Below are positions 7,525-14,573 of a stretch of 17,494 nucleotides of DNA, one piece after another. The first letter of the stretch is position 1. Every line of letters begins with the position of its first letter. The notes beneath the pieces were generated by a model, which worked only from the letters and a program-made list of their open reading frames with translations, was not told where the DNA came from and did no database searches. This DNA is from Burkholderiales bacterium (GTDB taxonomy: Bacteria; Pseudomonadota; Gammaproteobacteria; Burkholderiales; Burkholderiaceae_C): positions 1 to 17,494 of the forward strand of contig CANBSV010000056.1 of the NCBI GenBank assembly GCA_947372225.1, read 5' to 3'. A program made the position numbers and the translations under genes.

Positions 7525-8526
7525 ATGAGCCAGCAAATCCTCTCCCAGGACGAAGTCGATGCACTGCTGCAAGGCATCACCGGCGAGAGTCAGAAGCTCG
7601 AAAAGGACGACCACCCGCAAACGGGTGTTCGCGACTACGACATCTCCAGCCAGGAGCGCATCGTCCGCGGACGCATGCCGACGATGGAAGTCATCAGCGA
7701 GCGATTCGCTCGCAACGTGCGCATCGGGCTGTTCAATTTCATCCGCAAGAGCCCCGAAGTCTCGATCGGCAGCATCAAGGTGCAGAAGTACAGCGCCTTC
7801 CTGCGCGAGATCGTGGTGCCCACCAACTTCAATCTCGTCAATGTGAAGCCGCTGCGCGGCAACGGCCTCATCGTGTGCGACCCGTCACTGGTGTTCGCCG
7901 TGATCGACTCGCTGTTTGGTGGCGCAGGCAAGTACCACACCCGCATCGAAGGGCGCGACTTCTCGCCCACCGAGCTGCGCATCATCTTGCGCCTGGTCGA
8001 GGTGATCATCGCCGAGTACAAGAAGGCGTGGGTCGGCATCTATCCGATCGACATGGAGTTCGTGCGCTCAGAGATGCAGCCGCAGTTCGCCAACATCGCC
8101 ACGCCCAGCGAGATCGTGGTGTCCACGTCGTTCACGCTGGAGATCGGTGACTCCACCGGCACGATCCACTTCTGCATTCCCTATTCGACGCTCGAGCCGA
8201 TTCGTGACGTGCTCTATTCGACGATGCAAGGCGACAGCGCCGAGCCCGATCGCCGCTGGGTCAATCTGCTCAAAGACCAGATCCAGGCCGCCGAGGTCGA
8301 ACTGGTGGCCGAACTGGCCCACGCGCCCGCCACGGTCGAGCAACTGCTGTCATTCAAGGCGGGTGACTTCATCGAGCTCGACTTGCAGCCCGGGATCCAG
8401 GCCAAGGTGTCGGGCGTGCCGGTGCTCGAGTGCCATTACGGAATTTCCAACGGGCGCTACGCGCTGAAGGTCGATCAACTGTTGTCCAGCTCCTCTGCGG
8501 GCTGGTTGGGAGCAAGTCATGTCTGA
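7525..8526 (+). CDS. fliM: Flagellar motor switch protein FliM
   Basis: FliM is the C-ring subunit that receives phosphorylated CheY and passes the switching signal to FliG. The length of 333 residues is normal. The N-terminal CheY-P binding segment (LSQDEVDALLQ) is at 6-16. The CheC-like middle domain contains the FliG-contact motif GGAGK at 132-136, and the C-terminal SpoA domain binds FliN (about 255-320). The start is ATG 7525, which gives the expected N-terminus; AAGAGG (7510-7515) overlaps the fliL stop nine nt upstream. The frame is open further upstream to 7360, but that would delete the canonical N-terminus. The last 8 nt overlap fliN. Confidence 0.98.
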   Translation: MSQQILSQDEVDALLQGITGESQKLEKDDHPQTGVRDYDISSQERIVRGRMPTMEVISERFARNVRIGLFNFIRKSPEVSIGSIKVQKYSAFLREIVVPTNFNLVNVKPLRGNGLIVCDPSLVFAVIDSLFGGAGKYHTRIEGRDFSPTELRIILRLVEVIIAEYKKAWVGIYPIDMEFVRSEMQPQFANIATPSEIVVSTSFTLEIGDSTGTIHFCIPYSTLEPIRDVLYSTMQGDSAEPDRRWVNLLKDQIQAAEVELVAELAHAPATVEQLLSFKAGDFIELDLQPGIQAKVSGVPVLECHYGISNGRYALKVDQLLSSSSAGWLGASHV

Positions 8527-8974
8527 CGAAGCAGCACTGCAAAAGCAGTCCGAAGAAGATGCCATGGCGGCCGAATGGGCCGCGGCCCTGGCCGAGGGCA
8601 AGCCTGGCGGTGATGAGGCCATGGAGGCCGGCATGCAGACCGCTGTCGATTCGGTGGCGCCGGCGAAGTTCACCAACTTCTCCAGCGATGGCGCGGCGAC
8701 TGCCGGCAACGACATCAACATGATCCTGGACATCCCGGTTCAGCTGACCGTGGAGCTGGGTCGCACACGCATTCCGATCAAGCACATCTTGCAGTTGGCC
8801 CAGGGCTCGGTGGTCGAACTCGAGACGATGGCCGGCGAGCCGATGGACGTGCTGGTCAATGGCTACCTCATCGCGCAAGGCGAGGTGGTGGTGGTCAATG
8901 ACAAGTTCGGTATCCGGCTGACCGACATCGTCACGCCTAGCGAACGCATGCGCCGTTTGAGCCGAGCCGGATGA
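8519..8974 (+). CDS. fliN: Flagellar motor switch protein FliN
   Basis: FliN forms the lower C-ring with FliM and docks FliH-FliI complexes for export. The 151 residues have an acidic/Ala-rich N-terminal extension (1-60) and the C-terminal SpoA domain (about 66-142). The family pattern is clear: ILDIPVQLTVELGRT, then LAQGSVVEL, VNGYLIAQGEVVVV and FGIRLTDI. The ATG lies inside the end of fliM, with GGGAG at 8508-8512 six nt upstream. The stop shares ATGA with the start of fliO, so fliM, fliN and fliO are very likely translationally coupled. FliN can be confused with FliY, but the short length and the absence of a CheC domain favour FliN. Confidence 0.97.
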   Translation: MSDEAALQKQSEEDAMAAEWAAALAEGKPGGDEAMEAGMQTAVDSVAPAKFTNFSSDGAATAGNDINMILDIPVQLTVELGRTRIPIKHILQLAQGSVVELETMAGEPMDVLVNGYLIAQGEVVVVNDKFGIRLTDIVTPSERMRRLSRAG

Positions 8975-9345
8975 ACTCCGCCATGCCTGTGTCGGCGCTG
9001 CTGTGGTTCGCTGCGATCGTCGTGATGATCCCGCTGGCGCTGTGGCTGCTCAAGCGCACGCCGCTGGGCGGCGCGGCCGGCACCGCCGGCATGCGCAGCA
9101 TCTCGTCGCTCGCGCTGTCGAACACGCAGCGCTTGCTCACCGTCGAAGTCGGCCAGGGCGATCAGCGCCGCTGGCTGGTGCTGGGCGTCACGCCGCACAC
9201 CATCAGCATCTTGCACACCATGGACGCTGCGGCTGACGCGGTGTCGGCTGCCGGCGCGCCGCTGCCTTTGGCCGCCGGAAATTCTTTCGCCCAGATGCTG
9301 GGCCGCTTGCGTGGCAACCCGCCGGGAGCCGACGGTGCGCCCTGA
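8971..9345 (+). CDS. fliO: Flagellar export assembly factor FliO
   Basis: FliO is a small membrane protein that helps the FliP pore assemble before it leaves the complex. The product has 124 residues, in the usual range. One membrane helix lies at about 7-27, followed by a short basic stretch (LLKRTPLGG). Then comes a small cytoplasmic beta-rich domain (LLTVEVGQGDQRRWLVLGV, about 55-73), a pattern typical of FliO. Sequence conservation in this family is low, so place between fliN and fliP adds weight. The ATG overlaps the fliN stop (ATGA), and the end overlaps the fliP start by 11 nt. Confidence 0.9.
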   Translation: MNSAMPVSALLWFAAIVVMIPLALWLLKRTPLGGAAGTAGMRSISSLALSNTQRLLTVEVGQGDQRRWLVLGVTPHTISILHTMDAAADAVSAAGAPLPLAAGNSFAQMLGRLRGNPPGADGAP

Positions 9346-10105
9346 CCAAGCCCGACTTCTCATTCGCGGTGTGACGGCCTCGCTGGCCGTGCTGCTGCTG
9401 GCCGGCAGCGCGCCCGTGATGGCGCAGACCGCCGCCTCGAGCCTGCCGCTGATCGTGGGGCAGGGCGCGCAGGGCACCAGCTACTCGGTGCCGATCCAGA
9501 CGCTGCTGTTTTTCACGGCGCTGAGTTTCCTGCCGGCCGTGTTGCTGCTGATGACCGGATTCACCCGCATCGTCATCGTGCTGAGCCTGCTGCGCCAGGC
9601 GCTGGGCACGCAGGCCGCACCGCCCAACCAGGTGATCGTGGGCCTGAGTTTGTTTCTCACTTTCTTCGTGATGAGCCCGACCATCGACCGCGTCTACGCC
9701 GATGCCTACGAGCCCTTCACCACCAACCAGATTGCGTTTGACGAGGCGCTCAAGCGCGGCTCGGTGCCCATGCGCGAATTCATGATGAAGCAAACGCGTC
9801 AGGCCGATGTGATGCTGTTCGCCAGGCTGGCCAAGCTCGACCCGGCCATCAAGACGAGCGACGTGCCATTCAAGGTGCTGGTGCCGGCGTTCGTCACCAG
9901 CGAGCTCAAGAGCGCGTTTCAGATCGGCTTTCTGATCTTCGTGCCGTTCCTGGTGATCGACATGATCGTGGCCAGCGTGCTGATGAGCCTGGGCATGATG
10001 ATGCTCAGCCCGGTGCTGGTGGCGCTGCCCTTCAAGTTGATGCTGTTCGTGCTGGCCGATGGCTGGAATCTGCTGCTCGGCTCGCTCGCGGCCAGTTTTG
10101 CCTAG
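9335..10105 (+). CDS. fliP: Flagellar export gate protein FliP
   Basis: FliP pentamers form the core of the inner-membrane export pore with FliQ and FliR. The 256-residue product begins with a signal peptide (basic start, hydrophobic 12-24, likely cut after A30 in PVMA-Q), which is known for FliP. The membrane segments at about 54-76, 98-118, 196-219 and 221-245 match the family. Conserved blocks are LLMTGFTRIVIVLSLLRQALG (71-91) and PAFVTSELKSAFQIGF (184-199). The start is GTG 9335, because GGGAG at 9324-9328 is six nt upstream and it gives a clean signal peptide. A GTG at 9311 would add eight polar residues. The TAG stop lies within the ribosome-binding site of fliQ. Confidence 0.96.
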   Translation: MRPDQARLLIRGVTASLAVLLLAGSAPVMAQTAASSLPLIVGQGAQGTSYSVPIQTLLFFTALSFLPAVLLLMTGFTRIVIVLSLLRQALGTQAAPPNQVIVGLSLFLTFFVMSPTIDRVYADAYEPFTTNQIAFDEALKRGSVPMREFMMKQTRQADVMLFARLAKLDPAIKTSDVPFKVLVPAFVTSELKSAFQIGFLIFVPFLVIDMIVASVLMSLGMMMLSPVLVALPFKLMLFVLADGWNLLLGSLAASFA

Positions 10106-10113
10106 GAGGCGTC

Positions 10114-10383
10114 ATGGACTCACAACAGGTATTCACCTTTGGGCAGCAGGCGCTGCACCTGATGCTGATGCTGTCGGCGCCGCTGCTGCTGACGGTGCTG
10201 GCCGTGGGCCTGCTGGTGAGCATCTTCCAGGCCGCCACCCAACTCAACGAGGCCACGCTGTCGTTCGTGCCCAAGATCCTGGCGGCGGTGGCGGTGCTGA
10301 CCATCATCGGCCCCTGGATGATCACCACGCTGGTGGAGTACTTGCAGTCCATGCTGCAGGCCATTCCCACTGTGGTGGGCTGA
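10114..10383 (+). CDS. fliQ: Flagellar export gate protein FliQ
   Basis: FliQ is a two-helix membrane protein that wraps the FliP-FliR core of the export gate. The length of 89 residues is typical, with hydrophobic helices at about 15-40 and 52-75. The characteristic loop FQAATQLNEATLSFVPK (38-54) includes the QxNExTLSF block. The ribosome-binding site is strong: AGGAGG at 10104-10109, formed partly by the fliP TAG stop, four nt before the ATG. Confidence 0.97.
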   Translation: MDSQQVFTFGQQALHLMLMLSAPLLLTVLAVGLLVSIFQAATQLNEATLSFVPKILAAVAVLTIIGPWMITTLVEYLQSMLQAIPTVVG

Positions 10384-10420
10384 GCCGCCCGGCGCTGGCG
10401 ATGTTCCGCGCGGGCCCGGC

Positions 10421-11182
10421 ATGCTGACTTTCACCGAGGCGCAGATCTGGGCCTGGCTGGCACCGGTGCTGTGGCCCTTCCTGCGGGTGCTCGCGCTCAT
10501 GGGCGCGATGCCGGTGTTTGCCCAGCGCAGCGTGCCGGTGCGCGCGCGCGTGGCGTTGTCGTTTCTGATCGCGCTGGCTGCCGGCGCCTCGCTGCCCGAG
10601 ATGCCGGTGGTCGCACTGGATTCGCCACAGGCCATGATGCTTGTGGCGCAGCAAGTGCTGATCGGCGTGTCAATGGCCTTCGCGGTGCGCATCGTGTTTG
10701 CGGCGGTGGAGTTCGCCGGCGAGATCGGCGGCTTGCAGATGGGGCTGAATTTCGCGGGCTTCTTTGATCCTGCCTCGGGCGGTCAAACCACCGAGCTCAG
10801 CCGCTTTTTCGGCGTGACGATCAGCTGGCTGTTCATCGTCATCAACGGACACCTGCTGATCATTTCTGCGGTGGTGCAAAGCTTCCATGCGTTTCCGGTC
10901 GGCGCCGAGCCGTTCGCCTTCCTGCGCGCCACGCGGCCCGAACTGTGGGGTGCCGAGATGTTCAGCCTGGGCCTGTGGATCGCCTTGCCGTTGATCGGCA
11001 TGCTGCTGTTCACCAACCTCGTGCTCGGCGTCATCGCGCGGGTCGCGCAGCAGATGAACATCTTCGCGATCGGATTTCCGATCACGCTGTCGGTGGGCAT
11101 GGTCGGCGTGCTGCTGACCTTGTCGCTCATGGAACTGCCGTTCACTGCGGCGCTCGAGCGCATGCTGGTCATGTTCCAGTAG
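10421..11182 (+). CDS. fliR: Flagellar export gate protein FliR
   Basis: FliR completes the FliPQR pore and contacts FlhB. The product has 253 residues and several hydrophobic segments in the family layout. The conserved patches are LGAMPVFAQRS-like (about 27-37), EIGGLQMGLNFAGFFDP (101-117) and ARVAQQMNIFAIGFPI (207-222). The ATG lies 37 nt after fliQ and has no clear Shine-Dalgarno site. An ATG at 10401 is out of frame. A 146-nt gap follows, so this is the last gene of the fliL-fliR block. Confidence 0.96.
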   Translation: MLTFTEAQIWAWLAPVLWPFLRVLALMGAMPVFAQRSVPVRARVALSFLIALAAGASLPEMPVVALDSPQAMMLVAQQVLIGVSMAFAVRIVFAAVEFAGEIGGLQMGLNFAGFFDPASGGQTTELSRFFGVTISWLFIVINGHLLIISAVVQSFHAFPVGAEPFAFLRATRPELWGAEMFSLGLWIALPLIGMLLFTNLVLGVIARVAQQMNIFAIGFPITLSVGMVGVLLTLSLMELPFTAALERMLVMFQ

Positions 11183-11221
11183 ACCCGCCAGCGGCGCGGC
11201 CTTTGCGGGCCGGCGCAAGCG

Positions 11222-11229
11222 CCCGATAA
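11222..11229 (+). promoter_or_regulatory. Sigma-28-like -10 element upstream of flhB (weak candidate)
   Basis: CCCGATAA matches the FliA -10 consensus GCCGATAA at seven of eight positions. At the usual spacing upstream there is no good match to the -35 element TAAAG, so this may be chance. The bases are also part of the small GCCC-GATAA-GGGC inverted repeat. If used, transcripts would have a leader of about 90 nt containing the hairpin at 11290-11306. Confidence 0.25.
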
Positions 11230-11289
11230 GGGCCGCCTTTCCCCTGTTTCTCTCGCTCAAGTTCGGCCACTGGCTCGGAACAATCAGAT

Positions 11290-11314
11290 CACGCGATCCC
11301 CGCGTGCTGTTTTT
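11290..11314 (+). terminator. Terminator-like hairpin or attenuator before flhB
   Basis: A perfect 6-bp G+C-rich stem CACGCG/CGCGTG with loop ATCCC is followed three bases later by five T residues (11310-11314). This is the shape of an intrinsic terminator. It ends only 14 nt before the flhB ATG, leaving no room for a promoter and a normal leader between them. It therefore either limits read-through from fliR or acts as an attenuator in the flhB leader. Confidence 0.5.
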
Positions 11315-11328
11315 CCTGCCTGCCAACC

Positions 11329-12489
11329 ATGGCCAACCAAGACGACCAAGACCGCAAGCTGCCCGCCTCAGCCCGAAAGCTGCAGAAGGCACGCGAAGAG
11401 GGCAACGTTCCGCGCTCGCGGGACCTGGGTCATTTCGCCATGCTGACCGGCGGTGGCCTGGGGCTGGCCTTCGCAGCACCCCACCTGATCGACTGGCTGC
11501 ACCATGCATTGGTGCGCGGCCTGCACTTCAACGCTGCGGCCATGCGCGAGCCCACGGCCATGTTCACCCAGTTGCGCGACACCACCGTGACGCTGCTGTG
11601 GGTCGTGGTGCCCATGGGTCTGTGGATGACGTTCATCGGCGTGGCCAGCGGTCTGGCGATCGGCGGCTGGAACTTCACGCTCAAGCCGTTGATGCCCAAG
11701 GCCACACCGTTCAACCTGATCGCAGGCGTGGGCCGGCTGTTCGCCAAGCAGCAGCTGATCGACGCCATCAAGGCGTCGGTGCTGGCGCTGATCCTCGGCA
11801 GCGTGGGCAGCTGGTATCTGTACCGCCACATCGACGAATTCCGCAGCCTGATTTCCATGTCGCTGCCTGCCGGTCTGACGCATGCCGGCCATGCGATCGA
11901 GCACGGGTTGTGGCTGCTGCTGGGGGTGCTGGCGTTGTTTGCGCTGGTGGATGCGCCGCTGCAGAAATTCCTCAATGCCGACCGCCTCAAGATGAGCGTG
12001 CAGGAGCAAAAGCAGGAACACAAGGAATCCGAGGGCAGCCAGGAAGTCAAGAACCGCCAGAAGCAGATCATGCGCGAGGCCTCGCGCCGTCGCATGATCG
12101 CGGCCGTGCCCACCGCCGATCTGGTGGTGATGAACCCGACCCACTATGCGGTCGCCCTCAAGTACGACGACGCGCGCATGGCCGCACCCCGCGTCGTGGC
12201 CAAGGGTGCCGACCTGCTGGCCATGACCATCCGCGACACCGCGCGCGGCGCGCAAGTGCCGGTGCTGCAAGCGCCGATGCTCGCCCGGGCGCTGTATGCC
12301 CACGCCGAGGTCGATCAGGAAATCCCGGCCGCGCTGTTTGGCGCTGTGGCCCAGGTGCTTGCCTACGTTTACCAACTGCGTGCCGCGATGAGCGGACGCG
12401 GCGCGATGCCCGGTGATCTGCCTGAGCTGGCGGTGCCGCCCGAGCTCGACCCCCACAACGCCAAGCCCTCAACGGAGGACGCTGAATGA
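11329..12489 (+). CDS. flhB: Flagellar export specificity switch protein FlhB
   Basis: FlhB is the export-gate protein whose cytoplasmic domain cuts itself and, on a signal from FliK, changes substrate choice from hook to filament proteins. The product has 386 residues. It has a charged N-terminus (QDRKLPASARKLQKAREEG), about four membrane segments (around 34-55, 85-112, 145-165, 188-208), a linker, and the cytoplasmic domain. The autocleavage motif NPTH is intact at 269-272, with cleavage expected after N269. The C-terminal tail after residue 355 is Pro- and acid-rich. No Shine-Dalgarno site precedes the ATG, and a terminator-like hairpin ends 14 nt upstream. The stop overlaps the flhA start by four bases (ATGA). 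Confidence 0.98.
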   Translation: MANQDDQDRKLPASARKLQKAREEGNVPRSRDLGHFAMLTGGGLGLAFAAPHLIDWLHHALVRGLHFNAAAMREPTAMFTQLRDTTVTLLWVVVPMGLWMTFIGVASGLAIGGWNFTLKPLMPKATPFNLIAGVGRLFAKQQLIDAIKASVLALILGSVGSWYLYRHIDEFRSLISMSLPAGLTHAGHAIEHGLWLLLGVLALFALVDAPLQKFLNADRLKMSVQEQKQEHKESEGSQEVKNRQKQIMREASRRRMIAAVPTADLVVMNPTHYAVALKYDDARMAAPRVVAKGADLLAMTIRDTARGAQVPVLQAPMLARALYAHAEVDQEIPAALFGAVAQVLAYVYQLRAAMSGRGAMPGDLPELAVPPELDPHNAKPSTEDAE

Positions 12490-14573
12490 ACCCGCTTGCA
12501 ATGCAGATCAAGGCCTGGCTGGGCCCGAACGCCACCGCCATCAAGGCGCTGATGGCGCCGGTGTTCATCGTGATGGTGCTGTCGATGATGGTGCTGCCGC
12601 TGCCGCCGTTCGCGCTCGACATGCTGTTCACCTTCAACATCGCGATGGCGCTGATGGTGATGATGGTGGCCTCGTACATGGTGCGCCCGCTCGACTTCGC
12701 AGCGTTTCCCACCGTCATCTTGCTGACCACCTTGCTGCGCCTGTCGCTCAACGTGGCGTCCACCCGCGTGGTGCTGATGGAGGGCCACACCGGCCCGGGC
12801 GCTGCCGGCGCGGTGATCGAGTCGTTCGGCCACTTCCTGATCGGCGGCAACTTCGCGGTCGGCCTGATCGTCTTTGCCATCCTGGTGGTCATCAACTTTG
12901 TGGTGGTCACCAAGGGCGCCGAGCGTATTGCTGAAGTTGGCGCACGCTTCACATTGGATGCCATGCCCGGCAAGCAAATGGCGATCGACGCCGACCTCAA
13001 CGCCGGCCTGATCGACGAGAAGGAGGCCAAGCGTCGCCGCGCCGAAGTGGGCGACGAGGCAGAGTTCTTCGGCTCCATGGACGGTGCCAGCAAGTTCGTG
13101 CGCGGCGACGCGATGGCCGGCTTGCTGATCCTGGTGATCAACATCATTGGCGGCTTCATCATCGGCGTGGCCCAGCACGGGCTGTCGGCTGGCGATGCGG
13201 CCGACAGCTACATCGTGCTGGCCGTGGGCGATGCGCTGGTCGCGCAGATTCCGGGCCTGCTGATTTCGGTGGCCGCCGCGATGGTGGTGTCACGCGTGGG
13301 CAAGGACCAGGACGTGGGCACGCAGATCGCCGCGCAGATGTTCAACTCGCCACGCGCGTTGGGCATCACGGCCGGCGTGATCGGCACGCTGGGGCTGATT
13401 CCTGGCATGCCGCACGTGGTGTTCCTGATCATCGCCTCGGCCCTGGGTTACTCGGCCTACTGGATGCGCGAGCGCGACCGCCGCCTGAAGAACGCTCCGG
13501 CAAAGTCCAAGGCACCGGTGGCCGAAGCCAATGCCGAGGCCAGCTGGGACGACCTGCTGCCGATCGACACCCTGGGCCTGGAGGTGGGCTACCGGTTGAT
13601 CTCGCTGGTCGACAAGGCGCGCGACGGCGATCTGCTGGTGCGCATCAAGGGCGTGCGGCGCAAGTTCGCGCAGGACGTCGGTTTCCTGCCGCCGCCGGTG
13701 CACATCCGCGACAACCTCGAGCTCAAGCCCAGCATGTACCGCCTGACCCTGCGCGGCGCGGTGGTGGGCGAGGGCGAGGCCTTTCCCGGCATGTGGCTGG
13801 CCATCAACCCGGGCGGCGCCAACACCAATCTGATCGGCACGCGCACCACCGATCCGGCGTTCGGCCTGCCGGCCGTGTGGATCGAGGAGCGCCAGCGAGA
13901 AACAGCCCAAATGAGCGGCTTTACGGTGGTTGATTGCTCGACCGTCGTGGCCACCCATCTTTCACACTTGATGCAACTCCACGCCGCCAAGTTGTTGGGT
14001 CGGGTGGAGGTCCAGCAACTGGTCGAACACGTGACCAAACTGGCTCCCAAGATGATCGAGGACGTGGTGCCCAAGATGGTTTCGATTCCGGCCCTGCAAA
14101 AAGTGCTTCAGCTGCTGCTCGAAGAAGGCGTCCACATCCGCGACATGCGTTCCATCGTCGAGAGCCTGGCCGAACACGCTTCGACCGTCACCGATCCGGC
14201 CGAACTGGCCCGCCGCATCCGCGTGCACCTGGCGCCGTCCATCGTTCAGCAGATCTACGGCCCGAACAAGGAACTCGACGTCATCGCGCTCGAACCCGAT
14301 CTGGAGCGGCTGGTCACCCAGGCGCTCACCTCGCCGCACGGTGCCGCACTCGACCCGGGCGTGGCCGACACGCTGGGCCGCCACGCCGCCGAATCGGCCA
14401 AGCGCCAGGAGGACCTGGGCCTGCCAGCGTGCCTGCTGGTGCCCGACATGATCCGCGCCCCGATGGCGCGCTTGCTCAAGCGGGCCGCACCGCGATTGCG
14501 CGTGCTGGCTCACAGCGAAATTCCTGAAACGCATTCGATCCGCATCGGGTCGGTTATTGGAGGTACCGCATGA
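12486..14573 (+). CDS. flhA: Flagellar export gate protein FlhA
   Basis: FlhA forms the nonameric ring under the export gate, uses the proton gradient, and docks chaperone-substrate complexes through its cytoplasmic domain. The length of 695 residues is typical. About eight membrane segments fill residues 20-330. The FHIPEP hallmark RPLDFAAFPTVILLTTLLRL is at 67-86. The cytoplasmic loop motif AERIAEVGARFTLDAMPGKQ begins at 145, continues with the conserved D168 region, and ends near 174. The C-terminal export domain begins at about 345. GGAGG at 12474-12478 sits seven nt before the ATG, within the end of flhB. The stop overlaps flhF by four bases. Confidence 0.98.
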   Translation: MNPLAMQIKAWLGPNATAIKALMAPVFIVMVLSMMVLPLPPFALDMLFTFNIAMALMVMMVASYMVRPLDFAAFPTVILLTTLLRLSLNVASTRVVLMEGHTGPGAAGAVIESFGHFLIGGNFAVGLIVFAILVVINFVVVTKGAERIAEVGARFTLDAMPGKQMAIDADLNAGLIDEKEAKRRRAEVGDEAEFFGSMDGASKFVRGDAMAGLLILVINIIGGFIIGVAQHGLSAGDAADSYIVLAVGDALVAQIPGLLISVAAAMVVSRVGKDQDVGTQIAAQMFNSPRALGITAGVIGTLGLIPGMPHVVFLIIASALGYSAYWMRERDRRLKNAPAKSKAPVAEANAEASWDDLLPIDTLGLEVGYRLISLVDKARDGDLLVRIKGVRRKFAQDVGFLPPPVHIRDNLELKPSMYRLTLRGAVVGEGEAFPGMWLAINPGGANTNLIGTRTTDPAFGLPAVWIEERQRETAQMSGFTVVDCSTVVATHLSHLMQLHAAKLLGRVEVQQLVEHVTKLAPKMIEDVVPKMVSIPALQKVLQLLLEEGVHIRDMRSIVESLAEHASTVTDPAELARRIRVHLAPSIVQQIYGPNKELDVIALEPDLERLVTQALTSPHGAALDPGVADTLGRHAAESAKRQEDLGLPACLLVPDMIRAPMARLLKRAAPRLRVLAHSEIPETHSIRIGSVIGGTA

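Larger units (their letters stand above)
11183..11328 (+). other. Non-coding leader between fliR and flhB
   Basis: This gap is 146 nt. It starts with a G+C-rich stretch with short inverted repeats, including GCCC-GATAA-GGGC at 11221-11233. Then come a pyrimidine-rich part and a terminator-like hairpin ending just before flhB. No ribosome-binding site is visible in the last 14 nt before the flhB ATG. The region may hold a promoter and a regulated leader for flhB, flhA, flhF, the flhG-like gene and fliA. Confidence 0.55.

Noticed and set aside
11304..12416. Same-strand open frame (370 codons) overlapping flhB in another frame
   Set aside because: The overlapping frame gives a full FlhB with the NPTH motif and membrane helices, while this one is Arg/Ala-rich without features.
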